Positions 41,681-49,811 of a DNA stretch of 64,000 bases are shown here, in pieces (position 1 is the first letter of the stretch; each line of letters starts with the position of its first letter). This DNA comes from Bacteroidota bacterium (GTDB taxonomy: Bacteria; Bacteroidota; Bacteroidia; Flavobacteriales; Weeksellaceae), in the NCBI GenBank assembly GCA_023460855.1, contig JAEWOS010000003.1, forward strand, positions 62,001-126,000, read 5' to 3'. Both the position numbers and the translations under genes were made by a program. Below the pieces are notes generated by a model. The model saw nothing but the letters and a program-made list of their open reading frames with translations. It made no database searches and was not told the DNA's origin.

Positions 41681-43072
41681 TTAAATATGAATTACTTCAC
41701 CGTAAGCCGCAGCTGCTGCTTCCATAATAGCTTCTGAAACTGTTGGATGCGGGTGAATGGATTTGATAATTTCATGACCGGTAGTTTCCAGTTTTCTCGC
41801 TACAACAGCTTCTGCAATCATATCGGTAACGCCTTCACCAACCATATGGCAACCCAGCCATTCACCGTATTTTGCGTCGAAAATCACTTTTACAAAACCA
41901 TCTGTATTTCCGTTTGCAGTAGCTTTACCGGATGCTGAAAGCGGGAATTTACCAACTTTCAGTTCATAGCCCTGATCTTTTGCCTGCTTTTCGGTAAGTC
42001 CGACAGAAGCGACTTCAGGGGAACAGTAGGTACATCCCGGAATATTTCCGTAATCGATTTTTTCTACATGAAGTCCTTTGATTTTTTCAACGCATGTAAT
42101 ACCTTCTGCAGACGCAACGTGCGCCAAAGCCTGCGTCGGAAGAATATCGCCGATTGCGTAATAACCCGGAGCGGAAGTTTCGTACCATTCGTTAACCAGC
42201 ACTCTTCCCTTTTCCATCTGAATTCCCACTTCTTCGAATCCCTGTCCTTCAACATTGGCTTCAATTCCTACCGCGGAAAGAAGAATATCCGCTTCCAGCG
42301 TGATGTTTCCGTCTTTGGTTTTCACGTTTGCTTTCACACCTTCACCGGAAGTATCTACAGATTCTACCGAAGAATTCGTCATGATTTCGATGCCCGATTT
42401 CTTCAGCGATTTTTCCAGATGTTTGGAAACATCTTCATCTTCCACCGGTACAATATTCGGCATGAATTCCACAATTGTCACTTTCGTTCCCATCGTGTTA
42501 TAAAAATCGGCAAACTCAACGCCAATTGCGCCGGAACCAACCACAATCATGGATTTTGGCTGCTCCGGAAGCGAAAGTGCCTGTCTGTAACCGATTACTT
42601 TCTTGCCGTCCTGCGGAAGATTCGGCAGTTCTCTTGAACGGGCGCCGGTTGCAATGATGATATGTTCAGCTGAATATTCGGTGGCATTTCCGTCAGCATC
42701 TGTTACGTCAATTTTTTTGCCCGGCTTCACTTTTGCCGTTCCCATGATCACATCGATCTTGTTTTTCTTCATCAGAAAAGAAATTCCGCCGCTCATTTTC
42801 TGTGCAACGCCACGGCTTCTCTGAATGACATTCTGAAATTCGAAGCCCGGATTTTCCACTTTGTTGAGTCCGAAATCTTCTGCATGCTTCAGGTAATGAA
42901 AAACATGAGCTGATTTTAGTAATGCTTTCGTAGGAATACATCCCCAGTTCAGGCAGATTCCACCCAGATTTTCCTTTTCAACAATAGCTGTTTTGAAACC
43001 AAGCTGAGCAGCCCTGATTGCCGTTACATAACCTCCGGGTCCGCTTCCAATCACGATGATATCGTAGTTCAT
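41681..43072 (-). CDS. lpdA: Dihydrolipoyl dehydrogenase
   Basis: A 463-residue E3 subunit of 2-oxo-acid dehydrogenase complexes. GSGPGGYVTAIRAAQLG is the FAD-binding loop, GGICLNWGCIPTKALL carries the redox-active CxxxxC pair, IVVGSGAIGVEFA binds NAD, and HPHPTVSEAIMEA provides the catalytic His-Glu dyad. Standard length. It lies 40 bp downstream of the TIGR01777 gene, as often in this group. Confidence 0.95.
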   Translation of the reverse strand: MNYDIIVIGSGPGGYVTAIRAAQLGFKTAIVEKENLGGICLNWGCIPTKALLKSAHVFHYLKHAEDFGLNKVENPGFEFQNVIQRSRGVAQKMSGGISFLMKKNKIDVIMGTAKVKPGKKIDVTDADGNATEYSAEHIIIATGARSRELPNLPQDGKKVIGYRQALSLPEQPKSMIVVGSGAIGVEFADFYNTMGTKVTIVEFMPNIVPVEDEDVSKHLEKSLKKSGIEIMTNSSVESVDTSGEGVKANVKTKDGNITLEADILLSAVGIEANVEGQGFEEVGIQMEKGRVLVNEWYETSAPGYYAIGDILPTQALAHVASAEGITCVEKIKGLHVEKIDYGNIPGCTYCSPEVASVGLTEKQAKDQGYELKVGKFPLSASGKATANGNTDGFVKVIFDAKYGEWLGCHMVGEGVTDMIAEAVVARKLETTGHEIIKSIHPHPTVSEAIMEAAAAAYGEVIHI

Positions 43073-43112
43073 GAATTTTAAATTTTTGCGAATTTACGGA
43101 ATTTTAGGCGAA

Positions 43113-44006
43113 TCAGATCAGGCTGTCCAGTGCACTTTCAGCTTCAGGATACCGAAACCGAAATCCCTTTTTGAGCAGCATTTCCGGATACACATTTCTG
43201 CTTTTCAGCATCAGTTCTGTCTCCGTTTTGAGGAGAACAGCAGCGAGTTCCAACAACCAGACCGGCGACGGCAAACCAAAAGGAGCACCAATCTTCCTTC
43301 TCAGAATTTTCATAAAATCATGATTACTGACCGGAACAGGCGCAGTGATATTAACCGGACCTTCTATCGATTGATTTTCAATAATAAAATTAACGGCTTC
43401 GCAGAAATCGTCAATATGAATCCAGCTCATCCATTGGTTTCCACTTCCCTGTTTTCCACCCAGACCAAGTTTAGTTACCTGAAGAAACTTTGGAAATGCA
43501 CCGCCTTTTTTGCCCAGGACAATAGAAGTTCTTAAAGCTACTTTTCGTATTTCCGGATCAGTTACTTTAAGAAATTCTTGCTCCCAGGATTTACAGATAT
43601 TCATGGAAAAATCGTCTCCAGCAATCCCGTTGCTTTCTGAATGCTGATGTTTTTCAGCATGTATATAGATAGTTGCAGAACTGGCGTTTATCCATATTTT
43701 CGGAGGTTTCTTGCAAAGTTGCACAGCTTGCTGGAGAATGGCTGTACTTTGTATTCTGGAATCAAGAATTTCTCTTTTATTGTTTGAAGTATAGCGGCAA
43801 TCGACAGATTTCCCGGTCAGATTGATCAGCACATCACAATTTTCAAGTTCCTGCGTCCAGTCGCCCAAATTTTTAGCATCCCAAAGAATCTGGTTGGTTT
43901 TTAGCGGTTTTCGCGTCAATATTTTGACTGTATGATTTTTATTTTGGAAGAACGATTCCAGGTGTTTTCCGAGGAAACCGGTTCCTCCGGCAATAAGAAT
44001 TTTCAT
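43113..44006 (-). CDS. TIGR01777 family oxidoreductase (YfcH-like SDR)
   Basis: A 297-residue extended SDR. ILIAGGTGFLGKHL begins the Rossmann domain, LTGKSVDCRYTSNNKREILDSRIQST and FPKFLQVTKLGLGGKQGSGNQWMSWIHIDD are signature regions of the YfcH/TIGR01777 family. A DUF1731-type C-terminal segment (PSPVWLLELAAVLLKTE) follows. Its ATG overlaps the TGA of a truncated DUF2071-like gene (ATGA). Function unclear. Confidence 0.88.
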   Translation of the reverse strand: MKILIAGGTGFLGKHLESFFQNKNHTVKILTRKPLKTNQILWDAKNLGDWTQELENCDVLINLTGKSVDCRYTSNNKREILDSRIQSTAILQQAVQLCKKPPKIWINASSATIYIHAEKHQHSESNGIAGDDFSMNICKSWEQEFLKVTDPEIRKVALRTSIVLGKKGGAFPKFLQVTKLGLGGKQGSGNQWMSWIHIDDFCEAVNFIIENQSIEGPVNITAPVPVSNHDFMKILRRKIGAPFGLPSPVWLLELAAVLLKTETELMLKSRNVYPEMLLKKGFRFRYPEAESALDSLI

Positions 44007-44173
44007 GATGTAGCTATCTGATATTTACATGTGTACTTCGATTGCTGAACCTTTTGTGAGCATTCAGCGAAAGAGGTGTAACAGTGTTCAACAAAGAAAA
44101 ATTTTTGGCCGTAATTTTTTACCTCGTAGCTGATGATGGCCAGTTTACGCCATTCTGCGGATAAAAATTTCAT
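44003..44173 (-). pseudogene. Truncated DUF2071-like gene
   Basis: ATG (44171-44173) to TGA encodes 56 residues. The first 18 (MKFLSAEWRKLAIISYEV) match the N-terminus of DUF2071 (YqjF-like) proteins, but the remaining 38 (from KNYGQKFFFVEHC) do not and a full-length member has about 230 residues. The gene still overlaps the next one by 4 bp (ATGA). It looks like a deletion remnant fused to unrelated sequence. It could be a real small gene; confidence is moderate. Confidence 0.5.
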
Positions 44174-44224
44174 TTTTGTATGTTTTAAAAGACTAAAAAA
44201 TCTGCTTTCGTGCGCGGCTTGCGT

Positions 44225-44635
44225 TTAAAAAGCACTTTCATCGCCAGCTTTAGGAATAACCGCTTCATTACTTATTTTTTTTGATTTTTCGAAAGAAGCT
44301 TTTCGTCCTTTCATAAAAAGCAACAGGTTCAGGAGCATCACGATCCCCAAATAAATAGAGAATCCCCCGATTTTTTCGCTTAAACCAACGATTAGATCCT
44401 CTTTGGTTGTCAGCTGATAAAATTCAATAATCTTTAAGGCAAAACCGATATTCAGCAGGTAAAAACCAATCTTAAAAAGCGAATTTGTCGCGTAGGAAAT
44501 ATCTTTTTTCTGATGAAAAATATCCAACATAAAAATTCTGGCATTCCGGAACAGAAGCTCGGAAACGACAACCGTTAAGGTAATAACGACTGGCAAATAA
44601 ATTGCGTAGGCTGGTAAATTGTACGTTGCATTCAT
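44225..44635 (-). CDS. Membrane protein, paralogue of next gene
   Basis: A 136-residue protein with four hydrophobic segments and a short charged C-terminal tail. FRNARIFMLDIFHQKKD followed by IGFYLLNIGFAL aligns with the neighbour's CFQAGKIYLLDVFHDSR and TGYYLLNIGYTT. Family unknown. They lie 5 bp apart and probably form a tandem duplicate controlled by the MarR/GbsR regulator upstream. Confidence 0.72.
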   Translation of the reverse strand: MNATYNLPAYAIYLPVVITLTVVVSELLFRNARIFMLDIFHQKKDISYATNSLFKIGFYLLNIGFALKIIEFYQLTTKEDLIVGLSEKIGGFSIYLGIVMLLNLLLFMKGRKASFEKSKKISNEAVIPKAGDESAF

Positions 44636-44640
44636 AATAC

Positions 44641-44994
44641 TTAATTTTTAAAAGTTGATATAATTTGTTTTCTGAAATAATTTAGCATGCCAATATTCAT
44701 GTAATGTATCGTGCCGATTAAGAGCAGTATCACTGAAATTTTTGTGGATACCTGTACCAAAAGCTGCTCTGGTGTGTCAGCTTGATTACTTCCCGACAAT
44801 GAAAAAGTGGTATACCCGATATTCAAAAGATAATATCCTGTGAGCAGCAGCCGGTTCACCGAATTACAGATTCTGCTGTCATGAAATACATCCAAAAGAT
44901 AAATTTTACCCGCCTGGAAACACTTCCAGCCTACAATTACGATGACAGGCAAGGTTAACAGTAAGTAAAAAAGGTATGAATATATATCGTACAT
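44641..44994 (-). CDS. Membrane protein, tandem paralogue
   Basis: A 117-residue protein with about four transmembrane segments; shares the AGKIYLLDVFH motif and YYLLNIGY with the previous gene. It begins 68 bp after the regulator gene ends. No enzymatic motif seen. Possibly a two-component membrane complex made of both paralogues; this is inference. Confidence 0.72.
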   Translation of the reverse strand: MYDIYSYLFYLLLTLPVIVIVGWKCFQAGKIYLLDVFHDSRICNSVNRLLLTGYYLLNIGYTTFSLSGSNQADTPEQLLVQVSTKISVILLLIGTIHYMNIGMLNYFRKQIISTFKN

Positions 44995-45062
44995 ATTGTA
45001 ATTTTTAAACTTTCAGTATTTTTTGAAACAAAAATCCAAATAAAAAAGGATCAGCTCCTTTC

Positions 45063-45563
45063 CTATTTCAGCAGGCCGGTAATTTTCCCGACCAGCCAGT
45101 GATCATCACTCTTAATCGCAAGATCCATAATGTTGAAAACTTTTCCGGTAACATTCTCCATTTCGGTCATTAGTTCTGCAAACTGTCTGGCTTCGGCAGA
45201 ATTTTCATCGATACTTTTCAGTTCGCCGATCGCGGCAATAACCGGTTCAATTTCTCTTTTCTTTCTTTCTTTTACCAGCTGTTTGAAGAGGTACCACATA
45301 TCGCGTTCTGCAAAAAAATACTCTTTACGGTCGCCTTTTACCAGTTCTTTGCGGATAATACCCCAATTGATCAGTTCCCGCAGATTCATATTCGCATTTC
45401 CCCGTGAAATCTGCAGCGCTTCCATCACTTCGTCGGTAGACAGCGGTTTGCCTTCTGCCAGCAACAGTGCATGAACCTGAGCCATCGTTCGGTTAATACC
45501 CCAGTTTGTGGCCAGCGTTCCCCAGGTCTGGATGTATTTTTCTTTGGCTTCGGCTAATTTCAT
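45063..45563 (-). CDS. GbsR/MarR family transcriptional regulator
   Basis: A 166-residue winged-helix regulator: WGINRTMAQVHALLLAEGKPLSTDEVMEALQISRGNANMNLRELINWGIIRKE is the GbsR-type DNA-binding domain, followed by a helical C-terminal part. In Bacillus GbsR senses choline; no such link here. First gene of a minus-strand operon with two membrane paralogues, the truncated DUF2071-like gene and the TIGR01777 oxidoreductase. Confidence 0.88.
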   Translation of the reverse strand: MKLAEAKEKYIQTWGTLATNWGINRTMAQVHALLLAEGKPLSTDEVMEALQISRGNANMNLRELINWGIIRKELVKGDRKEYFFAERDMWYLFKQLVKERKKREIEPVIAAIGELKSIDENSAEARQFAELMTEMENVTGKVFNIMDLAIKSDDHWLVGKITGLLK

Positions 45564-45584
45564 TTTTCGTGATCAATTACTCAA

Positions 45585-45614
45585 CAAATGTATATATAAT
45601 TTCTGAACTTTCAA
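45585..45614 (-). promoter_or_regulatory. Promoter of GbsR/MarR-headed operon
   Basis: On the minus strand TTG (45612-45614) and TACATTTG (45585-45592) are 19 bp apart, an ideal Bacteroidota -33/-7 pair. The -7 box ends 21 bp before the regulator ATG. Confidence 0.65.
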
Positions 45615-45680
45615 AATATTTTGAAAATTAAATTATTATTAAAAATTAGACTTCGCATACCAAAACCCGCTTTTGGTGCG

Positions 45681-45688
45681 TATTTTTG
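45681..45688 (+). promoter_or_regulatory. Promoter -7 box TATTTTTG
   Basis: Matches TAnnTTTG and ends 5 bp before the ATG at 45694, suggesting a nearly leaderless mRNA. Confidence 0.45.
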
Positions 45689-45693
45689 CACTG

Positions 45694-45951
45694 ATGAAAT
45701 TTACGTTAGTCAGCAGGAACAAAAGCATTTCAGCCGAATCCAGTTCTGAGTTTGTAAGATGGATGCGCAAGAGCGATGTACAGAATTTTCGCGAAAATGC
45801 TGATTTTATGGAAGCCTACTCCATCCGGAAATCTACCTTTGAAAATATTGAACTTCGTTTTGACAATGAGGACAATTTTGTGGAGGATCTTGTAAAAAAC
45901 CAGTTGCTGACCATTGAAAAAGAACGGAAATGGAAATTATTCTCGAAATAG
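45694..45951 (+). CDS. Hypothetical protein (85 residues)
   Basis: A short protein with charged helices: SSEFVRWMRKSDVQNFRENADFMEAYSIRKSTFENIEL and EDLVKNQLLTIEKERKWKLFSK. No known family recognised. The ATG at 45694 is chosen because of the -7 box just before it. Cytoplasmic. Confidence 0.65.
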   Translation: MKFTLVSRNKSISAESSSEFVRWMRKSDVQNFRENADFMEAYSIRKSTFENIELRFDNEDNFVEDLVKNQLLTIEKERKWKLFSK

Positions 45952-45996
45952 AATCCGTCTGATTTTCTCCGTGTTCTCAACGCCGTTTTAGCTTAT

Positions 45997-46021
45997 AAAA
46001 AAACCCGGACAAAAGCCCGGG
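45997..46021 (-). terminator. Terminator after CCC-motif protein gene
   Basis: On the minus strand CCCGG and CCGGG form a 5-bp GC stem around GCTTTTGT, followed by seven T. Confidence 0.72.
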
Positions 46022-46043
46022 CAAATTGATTGTTTCAGTTTGT

Positions 46044-46376
46044 TTACAGTCCTTGCATTTCGCGTACTCTTTCCTGCATCAGTTCCGGGTTTGTAACGGT
46101 ATCCCAGCCAAAGTAGGCTATGTAGAAAACGATAAACGCCAGAGAAAGCAGTCCCAAAACCAGGCCGATAATCGACAGGATTTTTCCCGCTTTCAGATTT
46201 CCGTAATCAGAATACATGGTTGGGTTCTGGCGGTAAAGTTTTTCATCCTTGTTGGCAAGCATCAGACCTACGGCTCCGAGAATCATCCCGGGAAGCCCGT
46301 AACAGGCGCAGCCAACGAGCGACAGAATTCCCAGTACCAGTACAGCAGTTGCATTTGGAAGTTTTTGTTGGTTCAT
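46044..46376 (-). CDS. CCC-motif / DUF4190-like membrane protein
   Basis: A 110-residue protein with two long hydrophobic regions. LVLGILSLVGCACYGLPGMILGAVGLMLA contains the Cys-x-Cys-Tyr motif of the small 'CCC-motif membrane protein' family, and ILSIIGLVLGLLSLAFIVFYI follows. Function unknown. It is 20 bp downstream of the DUF2752 gene; this pair is common in Flavobacteriia. Confidence 0.8.
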   Translation of the reverse strand: MNQQKLPNATAVLVLGILSLVGCACYGLPGMILGAVGLMLANKDEKLYRQNPTMYSDYGNLKAGKILSIIGLVLGLLSLAFIVFYIAYFGWDTVTNPELMQERVREMQGL

Positions 46377-46396
46377 AATTTTAATTTTTTAATAGT

Positions 46397-46687
46397 TTAT
46401 TTTAATATGTAGTCGTGTTTGTAAAAGTAGGAAAAAATCATAATCAGCACGTTAATCACACCAATTATCACCAGCGGAATTCCGTAGCTTCTTTTGCGGT
46501 CAACCAGCGTTACTACTGCCAGCAATAAGAAAAGAATGGTAGTATAAACAGCGGGAAATAGCTGGAATGCGTCGCTAAACCTGCCTTCCAGAACAAGCGC
46601 CATCGCACGCTGCGCTCCGCAGCCGAAACAGTCGATTCCGAAAATCTTTTTCGTTGGACAGGGCAGCATCCAGTCTTCGAGGTTCAT
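46397..46687 (-). CDS. DUF2752 domain-containing protein
   Basis: A 96-residue membrane protein: PCPTKKIFGIDCFGCGAQRA is the DUF2752 signature with two cysteines, followed by two transmembrane helices. The family's function is unknown. Pairs with the CCC-motif gene downstream. Confidence 0.85.
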   Translation of the reverse strand: MNLEDWMLPCPTKKIFGIDCFGCGAQRAMALVLEGRFSDAFQLFPAVYTTILFLLLAVVTLVDRKRSYGIPLVIIGVINVLIMIFSYFYKHDYILK

Positions 46688-46733
46688 GATTCCTTTTTTT
46701 CAAAGTAACAAAGAAATCCGCCAAACTTCCAAA

Positions 46734-47780
46734 TCATAATTTTGCTCTTGAATACTGCGCAGGAAAATCGCATTCCTGCTGCATTTCAAACGAACCCTGT
46801 ACTGCAAAATACGGATTTCGAAGCAGTTCTCTACCAAGAAAAATAAGATCTGCATCTCCTGACTGTAATATTTCTTCGGCCTGTTCTGTTGTCGTAATCA
46901 GTCCGACAGCTCCTGTCGGAATTTCAGTCTGCTCGCGTATCGCTTTCGCAAAAGGAACCTGATAACCGTCGAAAAGCGTGATCTTGGCTCCGTGAACATT
47001 ACCTCCGCTGGAAACATCGATAAGATCAACGTGATGCGACTTCAAAATTCCGGCAAGCCGAATACTGACATCCAGATTCCAGCCGCCTTCCACATAATCT
47101 GTCGCAGAAATCCGCACGAACAGCGGATGATTTTCGTCGAGAACATCATTTATCGCATTCACCACTTCAAGCAGCAGACGACAACGGTTTTCAAACGAAC
47201 CACCGTATTCATCATCACGATTGTTAGAGACCGGCGATAAAAACTGATGCAGCAAATATCCGTGTGCTGCATGAATTTCTATTACGTCAAATCCTGCACG
47301 CACTGCATTAACAGCGGCTTTTCTGAAATTTTCAATTAAACCCCTGATTTCTTCTACCGTAAGTGCCGATGGCGGAATTTCACCGGGTTTATACGGAATT
47401 GCAGACGGTGCAACAGTTTGCCATCCGTCTTCGCGCGGAAGTTGTGTCCCGTTCCACGTGCTCGCCTTTCTTCCTGCATGAGCCAGCTGAATTCCTGTTT
47501 TACTGGCGGTTTTTTCGTGAATAAAGTCAGTGATTTTCCGGAATGCGTTCACCTGTTCTTCGTTCCAGATTCCGGTGCATTTATGCGTAATTCTGCCTTC
47601 CGGAACAATACCCGTGGCTTCTGCCATTATCAGTCCGGTTCCACCCTGGGCGCGGCTGCAGTAATGAACAAAATGAAAATCGTTCGGCACACCGTCATTT
47701 GCTGAATACATGCACATCGGCGACATCACAATGCGGTTTTGCAGTTCAAGATTCCGGAATTTTATGGTGGTATAAAGCAT
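46734..47780 (-). CDS. Old yellow enzyme family NADH:flavin oxidoreductase (YqjM/NamA-like)
   Basis: A 348-residue TIM-barrel flavoprotein from the ATG at 47780 (a frame start at 47789 adds MNF). IVMSPMCMYSA contains the Cys of the YqjM subgroup, HAGRKAS and EIHAAHGYLLHQFLSP are substrate/FMN-binding motifs. Such enzymes reduce activated C=C bonds using NAD(P)H; they are linked to detoxification. Stand-alone. Confidence 0.92.
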   Translation of the reverse strand: MLYTTIKFRNLELQNRIVMSPMCMYSANDGVPNDFHFVHYCSRAQGGTGLIMAEATGIVPEGRITHKCTGIWNEEQVNAFRKITDFIHEKTASKTGIQLAHAGRKASTWNGTQLPREDGWQTVAPSAIPYKPGEIPPSALTVEEIRGLIENFRKAAVNAVRAGFDVIEIHAAHGYLLHQFLSPVSNNRDDEYGGSFENRCRLLLEVVNAINDVLDENHPLFVRISATDYVEGGWNLDVSIRLAGILKSHHVDLIDVSSGGNVHGAKITLFDGYQVPFAKAIREQTEIPTGAVGLITTTEQAEEILQSGDADLIFLGRELLRNPYFAVQGSFEMQQECDFPAQYSRAKL

Positions 47781-47889
47781 GAAGTTCAATATTTGCCGAA
47801 AAGTTAAAAATATTATTTGGAACGGCTTGATCCGAGTCTTTTCATGAATATTAAAAATAACTTACCTTTATTCTCCTTTAAATTTTCAA

Positions 47890-48372
47890 ATGGAGAAAGA
47901 ATTTAAAATAAAATACCAATATTTTAATTCGGCAGAGGAATTGAGTGACGAAGATCAGCAGCTTTTTCAGCAGGCTCTCGCTGCCCGTGACAATGCATAC
48001 GCGCCTTATTCAGATTTTCTGGTTGGCTGTGTCGTTCAACTTGAGAGCGGCAAAACAGTTACCGCCAACAACCAGGAAAATGCAGCTTTTCCGAGTGGAC
48101 TTTGTGCGGAGCGCGCGGCTATTTTCTGGACAGCCGCCAATTATCCCGATGAAAAAATATCCCGGATTTTAGTAACCGGCGGACCCCGGAACAGTTCCGG
48201 AAAAATCCCTGCAACTCCGCCGTGTGGCGCATGCCGCCAAAGCATCCTGGAATATGAGACGAAACAGGGAAGCAATATAGAAATCTGCTTTGCATCGGTT
48301 AATGGCGAGGCTTTAAAAGTGGATTCAGTAAAAGACCTGTTACCATTCACTTTTGATGGTTCTTTTCTGTAA
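47890..48372 (+). CDS. cdd: Cytidine deaminase
   Basis: A 160-residue zinc enzyme of pyrimidine salvage. AYAPYSDFLVGCVVQ, the CAERAAIF segment with catalytic Glu and PCGACRQ with two zinc cysteines are diagnostic. Length matches tetrameric bacterial CDA with a longer N-terminus. Stand-alone. Confidence 0.95.
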   Translation: MEKEFKIKYQYFNSAEELSDEDQQLFQQALAARDNAYAPYSDFLVGCVVQLESGKTVTANNQENAAFPSGLCAERAAIFWTAANYPDEKISRILVTGGPRNSSGKIPATPPCGACRQSILEYETKQGSNIEICFASVNGEALKVDSVKDLLPFTFDGSFL

Positions 48373-48471
48373 GAATCCGGTATTTTTGGCAGGAATTTTG
48401 ATGAATATTTTTTAGCTGGAACTTTTTCCGAAAGGAAGAAATCCGGTTCTCAATAGTTTATTTTAAAGTGG

Positions 48472-48513
48472 AATTCGCCTGACATTTTTTGTTTGGCGAA
48501 TTTTACTTTTTAG
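48472..48513 (+). terminator. Hairpin after cdd
   Basis: AATTCGCC and GGCGAATT make a perfect 8-bp stem; plus-strand T-rich tail follows. It overlaps the end of the convergent gene at 48503. Confidence 0.5.
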
Positions 48514-48904
48514 CTGATTTTCTTTTTGCAGCAGTTTTCTGCAGGTCAGAAATATTCGCTAAAAGCCAGTCTTCGAGCTCGATGATGAACTGATTTCTTC
48601 TAAGCACCATTCTGCAGATCATGATCACCGCTGCAAAAATCGCCGCTAGAATAAGGCAGATCAGCCCCAGCGAAAGTGCGATAACAGAACGCTGCTCATC
48701 ATCCAGCACGATTCCTATTCCGGAAGCAACACTGTTCAGGAAAATTCTGTATCCGAGCCAGCTTTCAATAAGCAAACCGGTTCCCAAAAGCAAGAAAGCA
48801 GCCGACAAAACAATTGCAGCAATCAGCAGCGCAAACACGCCAAAAGTGTTTCCCGAGACAGACGGTCTGTGATGTAGAATCTGCTCCAGTTCTTTTAATT
48901 TCAT
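48503..48904 (-). CDS. Membrane protein, two hydrophobic segments (holin-like)
   Basis: A 133-residue protein. Cytoplasmic N-terminus (ELEQILHHRPSVSG), two long hydrophobic helices (about 20-48 and 74-100), and a basic tail AAKRKSAKK. Resembles small phage-holin-superfamily III/DUF1469-type proteins but I cannot assign a family with certainty. The -7 box 48910-48917 lies 5 bp before its ATG. Confidence 0.65.
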   Translation of the reverse strand: MKLKELEQILHHRPSVSGNTFGVFALLIAAIVLSAAFLLLGTGLLIESWLGYRIFLNSVASGIGIVLDDEQRSVIALSLGLICLILAAIFAAVIMICRMVLRRNQFIIELEDWLLANISDLQKTAAKRKSAKK

Positions 48905-48909
48905 CTATG

Positions 48910-48917
48910 CAAAGATA
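48910..48917 (-). promoter_or_regulatory. Promoter -7 box TATCTTTG
   Basis: Minus-strand match to TAnnTTTG, 5 bp before the ATG at 48904. Confidence 0.45.
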
Positions 48918-48948
48918 GCGGTGTTCCGTGAGAATGTTGATTTTTTTA

Positions 48949-49773
48949 TCAGTAATTCCGATGATATGATCGTCCTTCAGCAAGAACTTCAGCAGATGAA
49001 GAAGCCGTTTTGAATTTCGTTTCAATATAATCGCGGCTGCCGTTAATTCTTGGCAAATAAACGCCGAAATGCAGGTGCGGACCTGTAGCATAACCGGTGC
49101 TTCCGCTGTAACCGATCAACTGCCCTGCGGAAATCTTCTCGCCTTTTTTCACCAAAGACCCGTTAAGTTTCAGGTGCGAATAATCAGCAAAAGTTCCGTC
49201 GGAATGCAGGACGACAATTTTATTATTGTATTTCGCACAGTTGAGCTGCGGACAGCTTTTATTGTGGTGCTGCACCATTTCCACCACAGTTCCCGAACGC
49301 GCAGCATGTACCGGATCTCCCTGTTTCAGATCGAAATCGAGCGCAAGTGTGTTCTGGTGCGAAAATTTACCGTTATAACCCTGAAAAATCCGGTGTGTCT
49401 TCCCTTTTGCAAAGGGAAGCTGATAAACATGATCCTTATCAAATTCCTGCTGTAAAGTATTTCCGATGTTTATGCCCATCGAATATTTAAAAGCGAACGA
49501 AGCACCGGATTTTACCGGCGTAAATTTCGTAATCAGAAATTTTTCAGCAAGTGGCGGAACAATGACCGTAGAACCATCCGGCAAAGAAGTCGTCATATTT
49601 TCCAGCGTAAATTTAAATTCCGCGGACATCGGGGCAAACTCATTATTGTCAGCGTAAACGAACGCTTCCCTGCCTACTAATTCATGGTAGAAACGGATAT
49701 TCCAGTCGGTAGATTCCTGCGCAGAAATAAAGGCAAATGCCATCAGGAGCATTAGCTGCAGTAATTTTTTCAT
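48949..49773 (-). CDS. M23 family metallopeptidase
   Basis: A 274-residue secreted protein with a signal peptide (cleaved near residue 18). The LytM-type domain is at about 130-265: HQNTLALDFDLKQGDPVHA supplies His and Asp zinc ligands, and GYATGPHLHFGVY the HxH pair. Probably cleaves peptidoglycan crosslinks or acts as an activator of amidases. Its neighbour on the same strand is the beta-lactamase, both acting at the cell wall. Confidence 0.9.
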   Translation of the reverse strand: MKKLLQLMLLMAFAFISAQESTDWNIRFYHELVGREAFVYADNNEFAPMSAEFKFTLENMTTSLPDGSTVIVPPLAEKFLITKFTPVKSGASFAFKYSMGINIGNTLQQEFDKDHVYQLPFAKGKTHRIFQGYNGKFSHQNTLALDFDLKQGDPVHAARSGTVVEMVQHHNKSCPQLNCAKYNNKIVVLHSDGTFADYSHLKLNGSLVKKGEKISAGQLIGYSGSTGYATGPHLHFGVYLPRINGSRDYIETKFKTASSSAEVLAEGRSYHRNY

Positions 49774-49811
49774 TACCTGAAATTATACCAAAAGCCTGCC
49801 GAATAAAAAAG

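Noticed and set aside
42068..42637. A 189-codon plus-strand ORF opposite lpdA
   Set aside because: Antisense shadow of a clear lpdA gene.
44174..44224. Possible missing segment of the DUF2071-like gene upstream of its ATG
   Set aside because: The 51 bp to the next gene is too short for more coding sequence and shows no similarity to the family.
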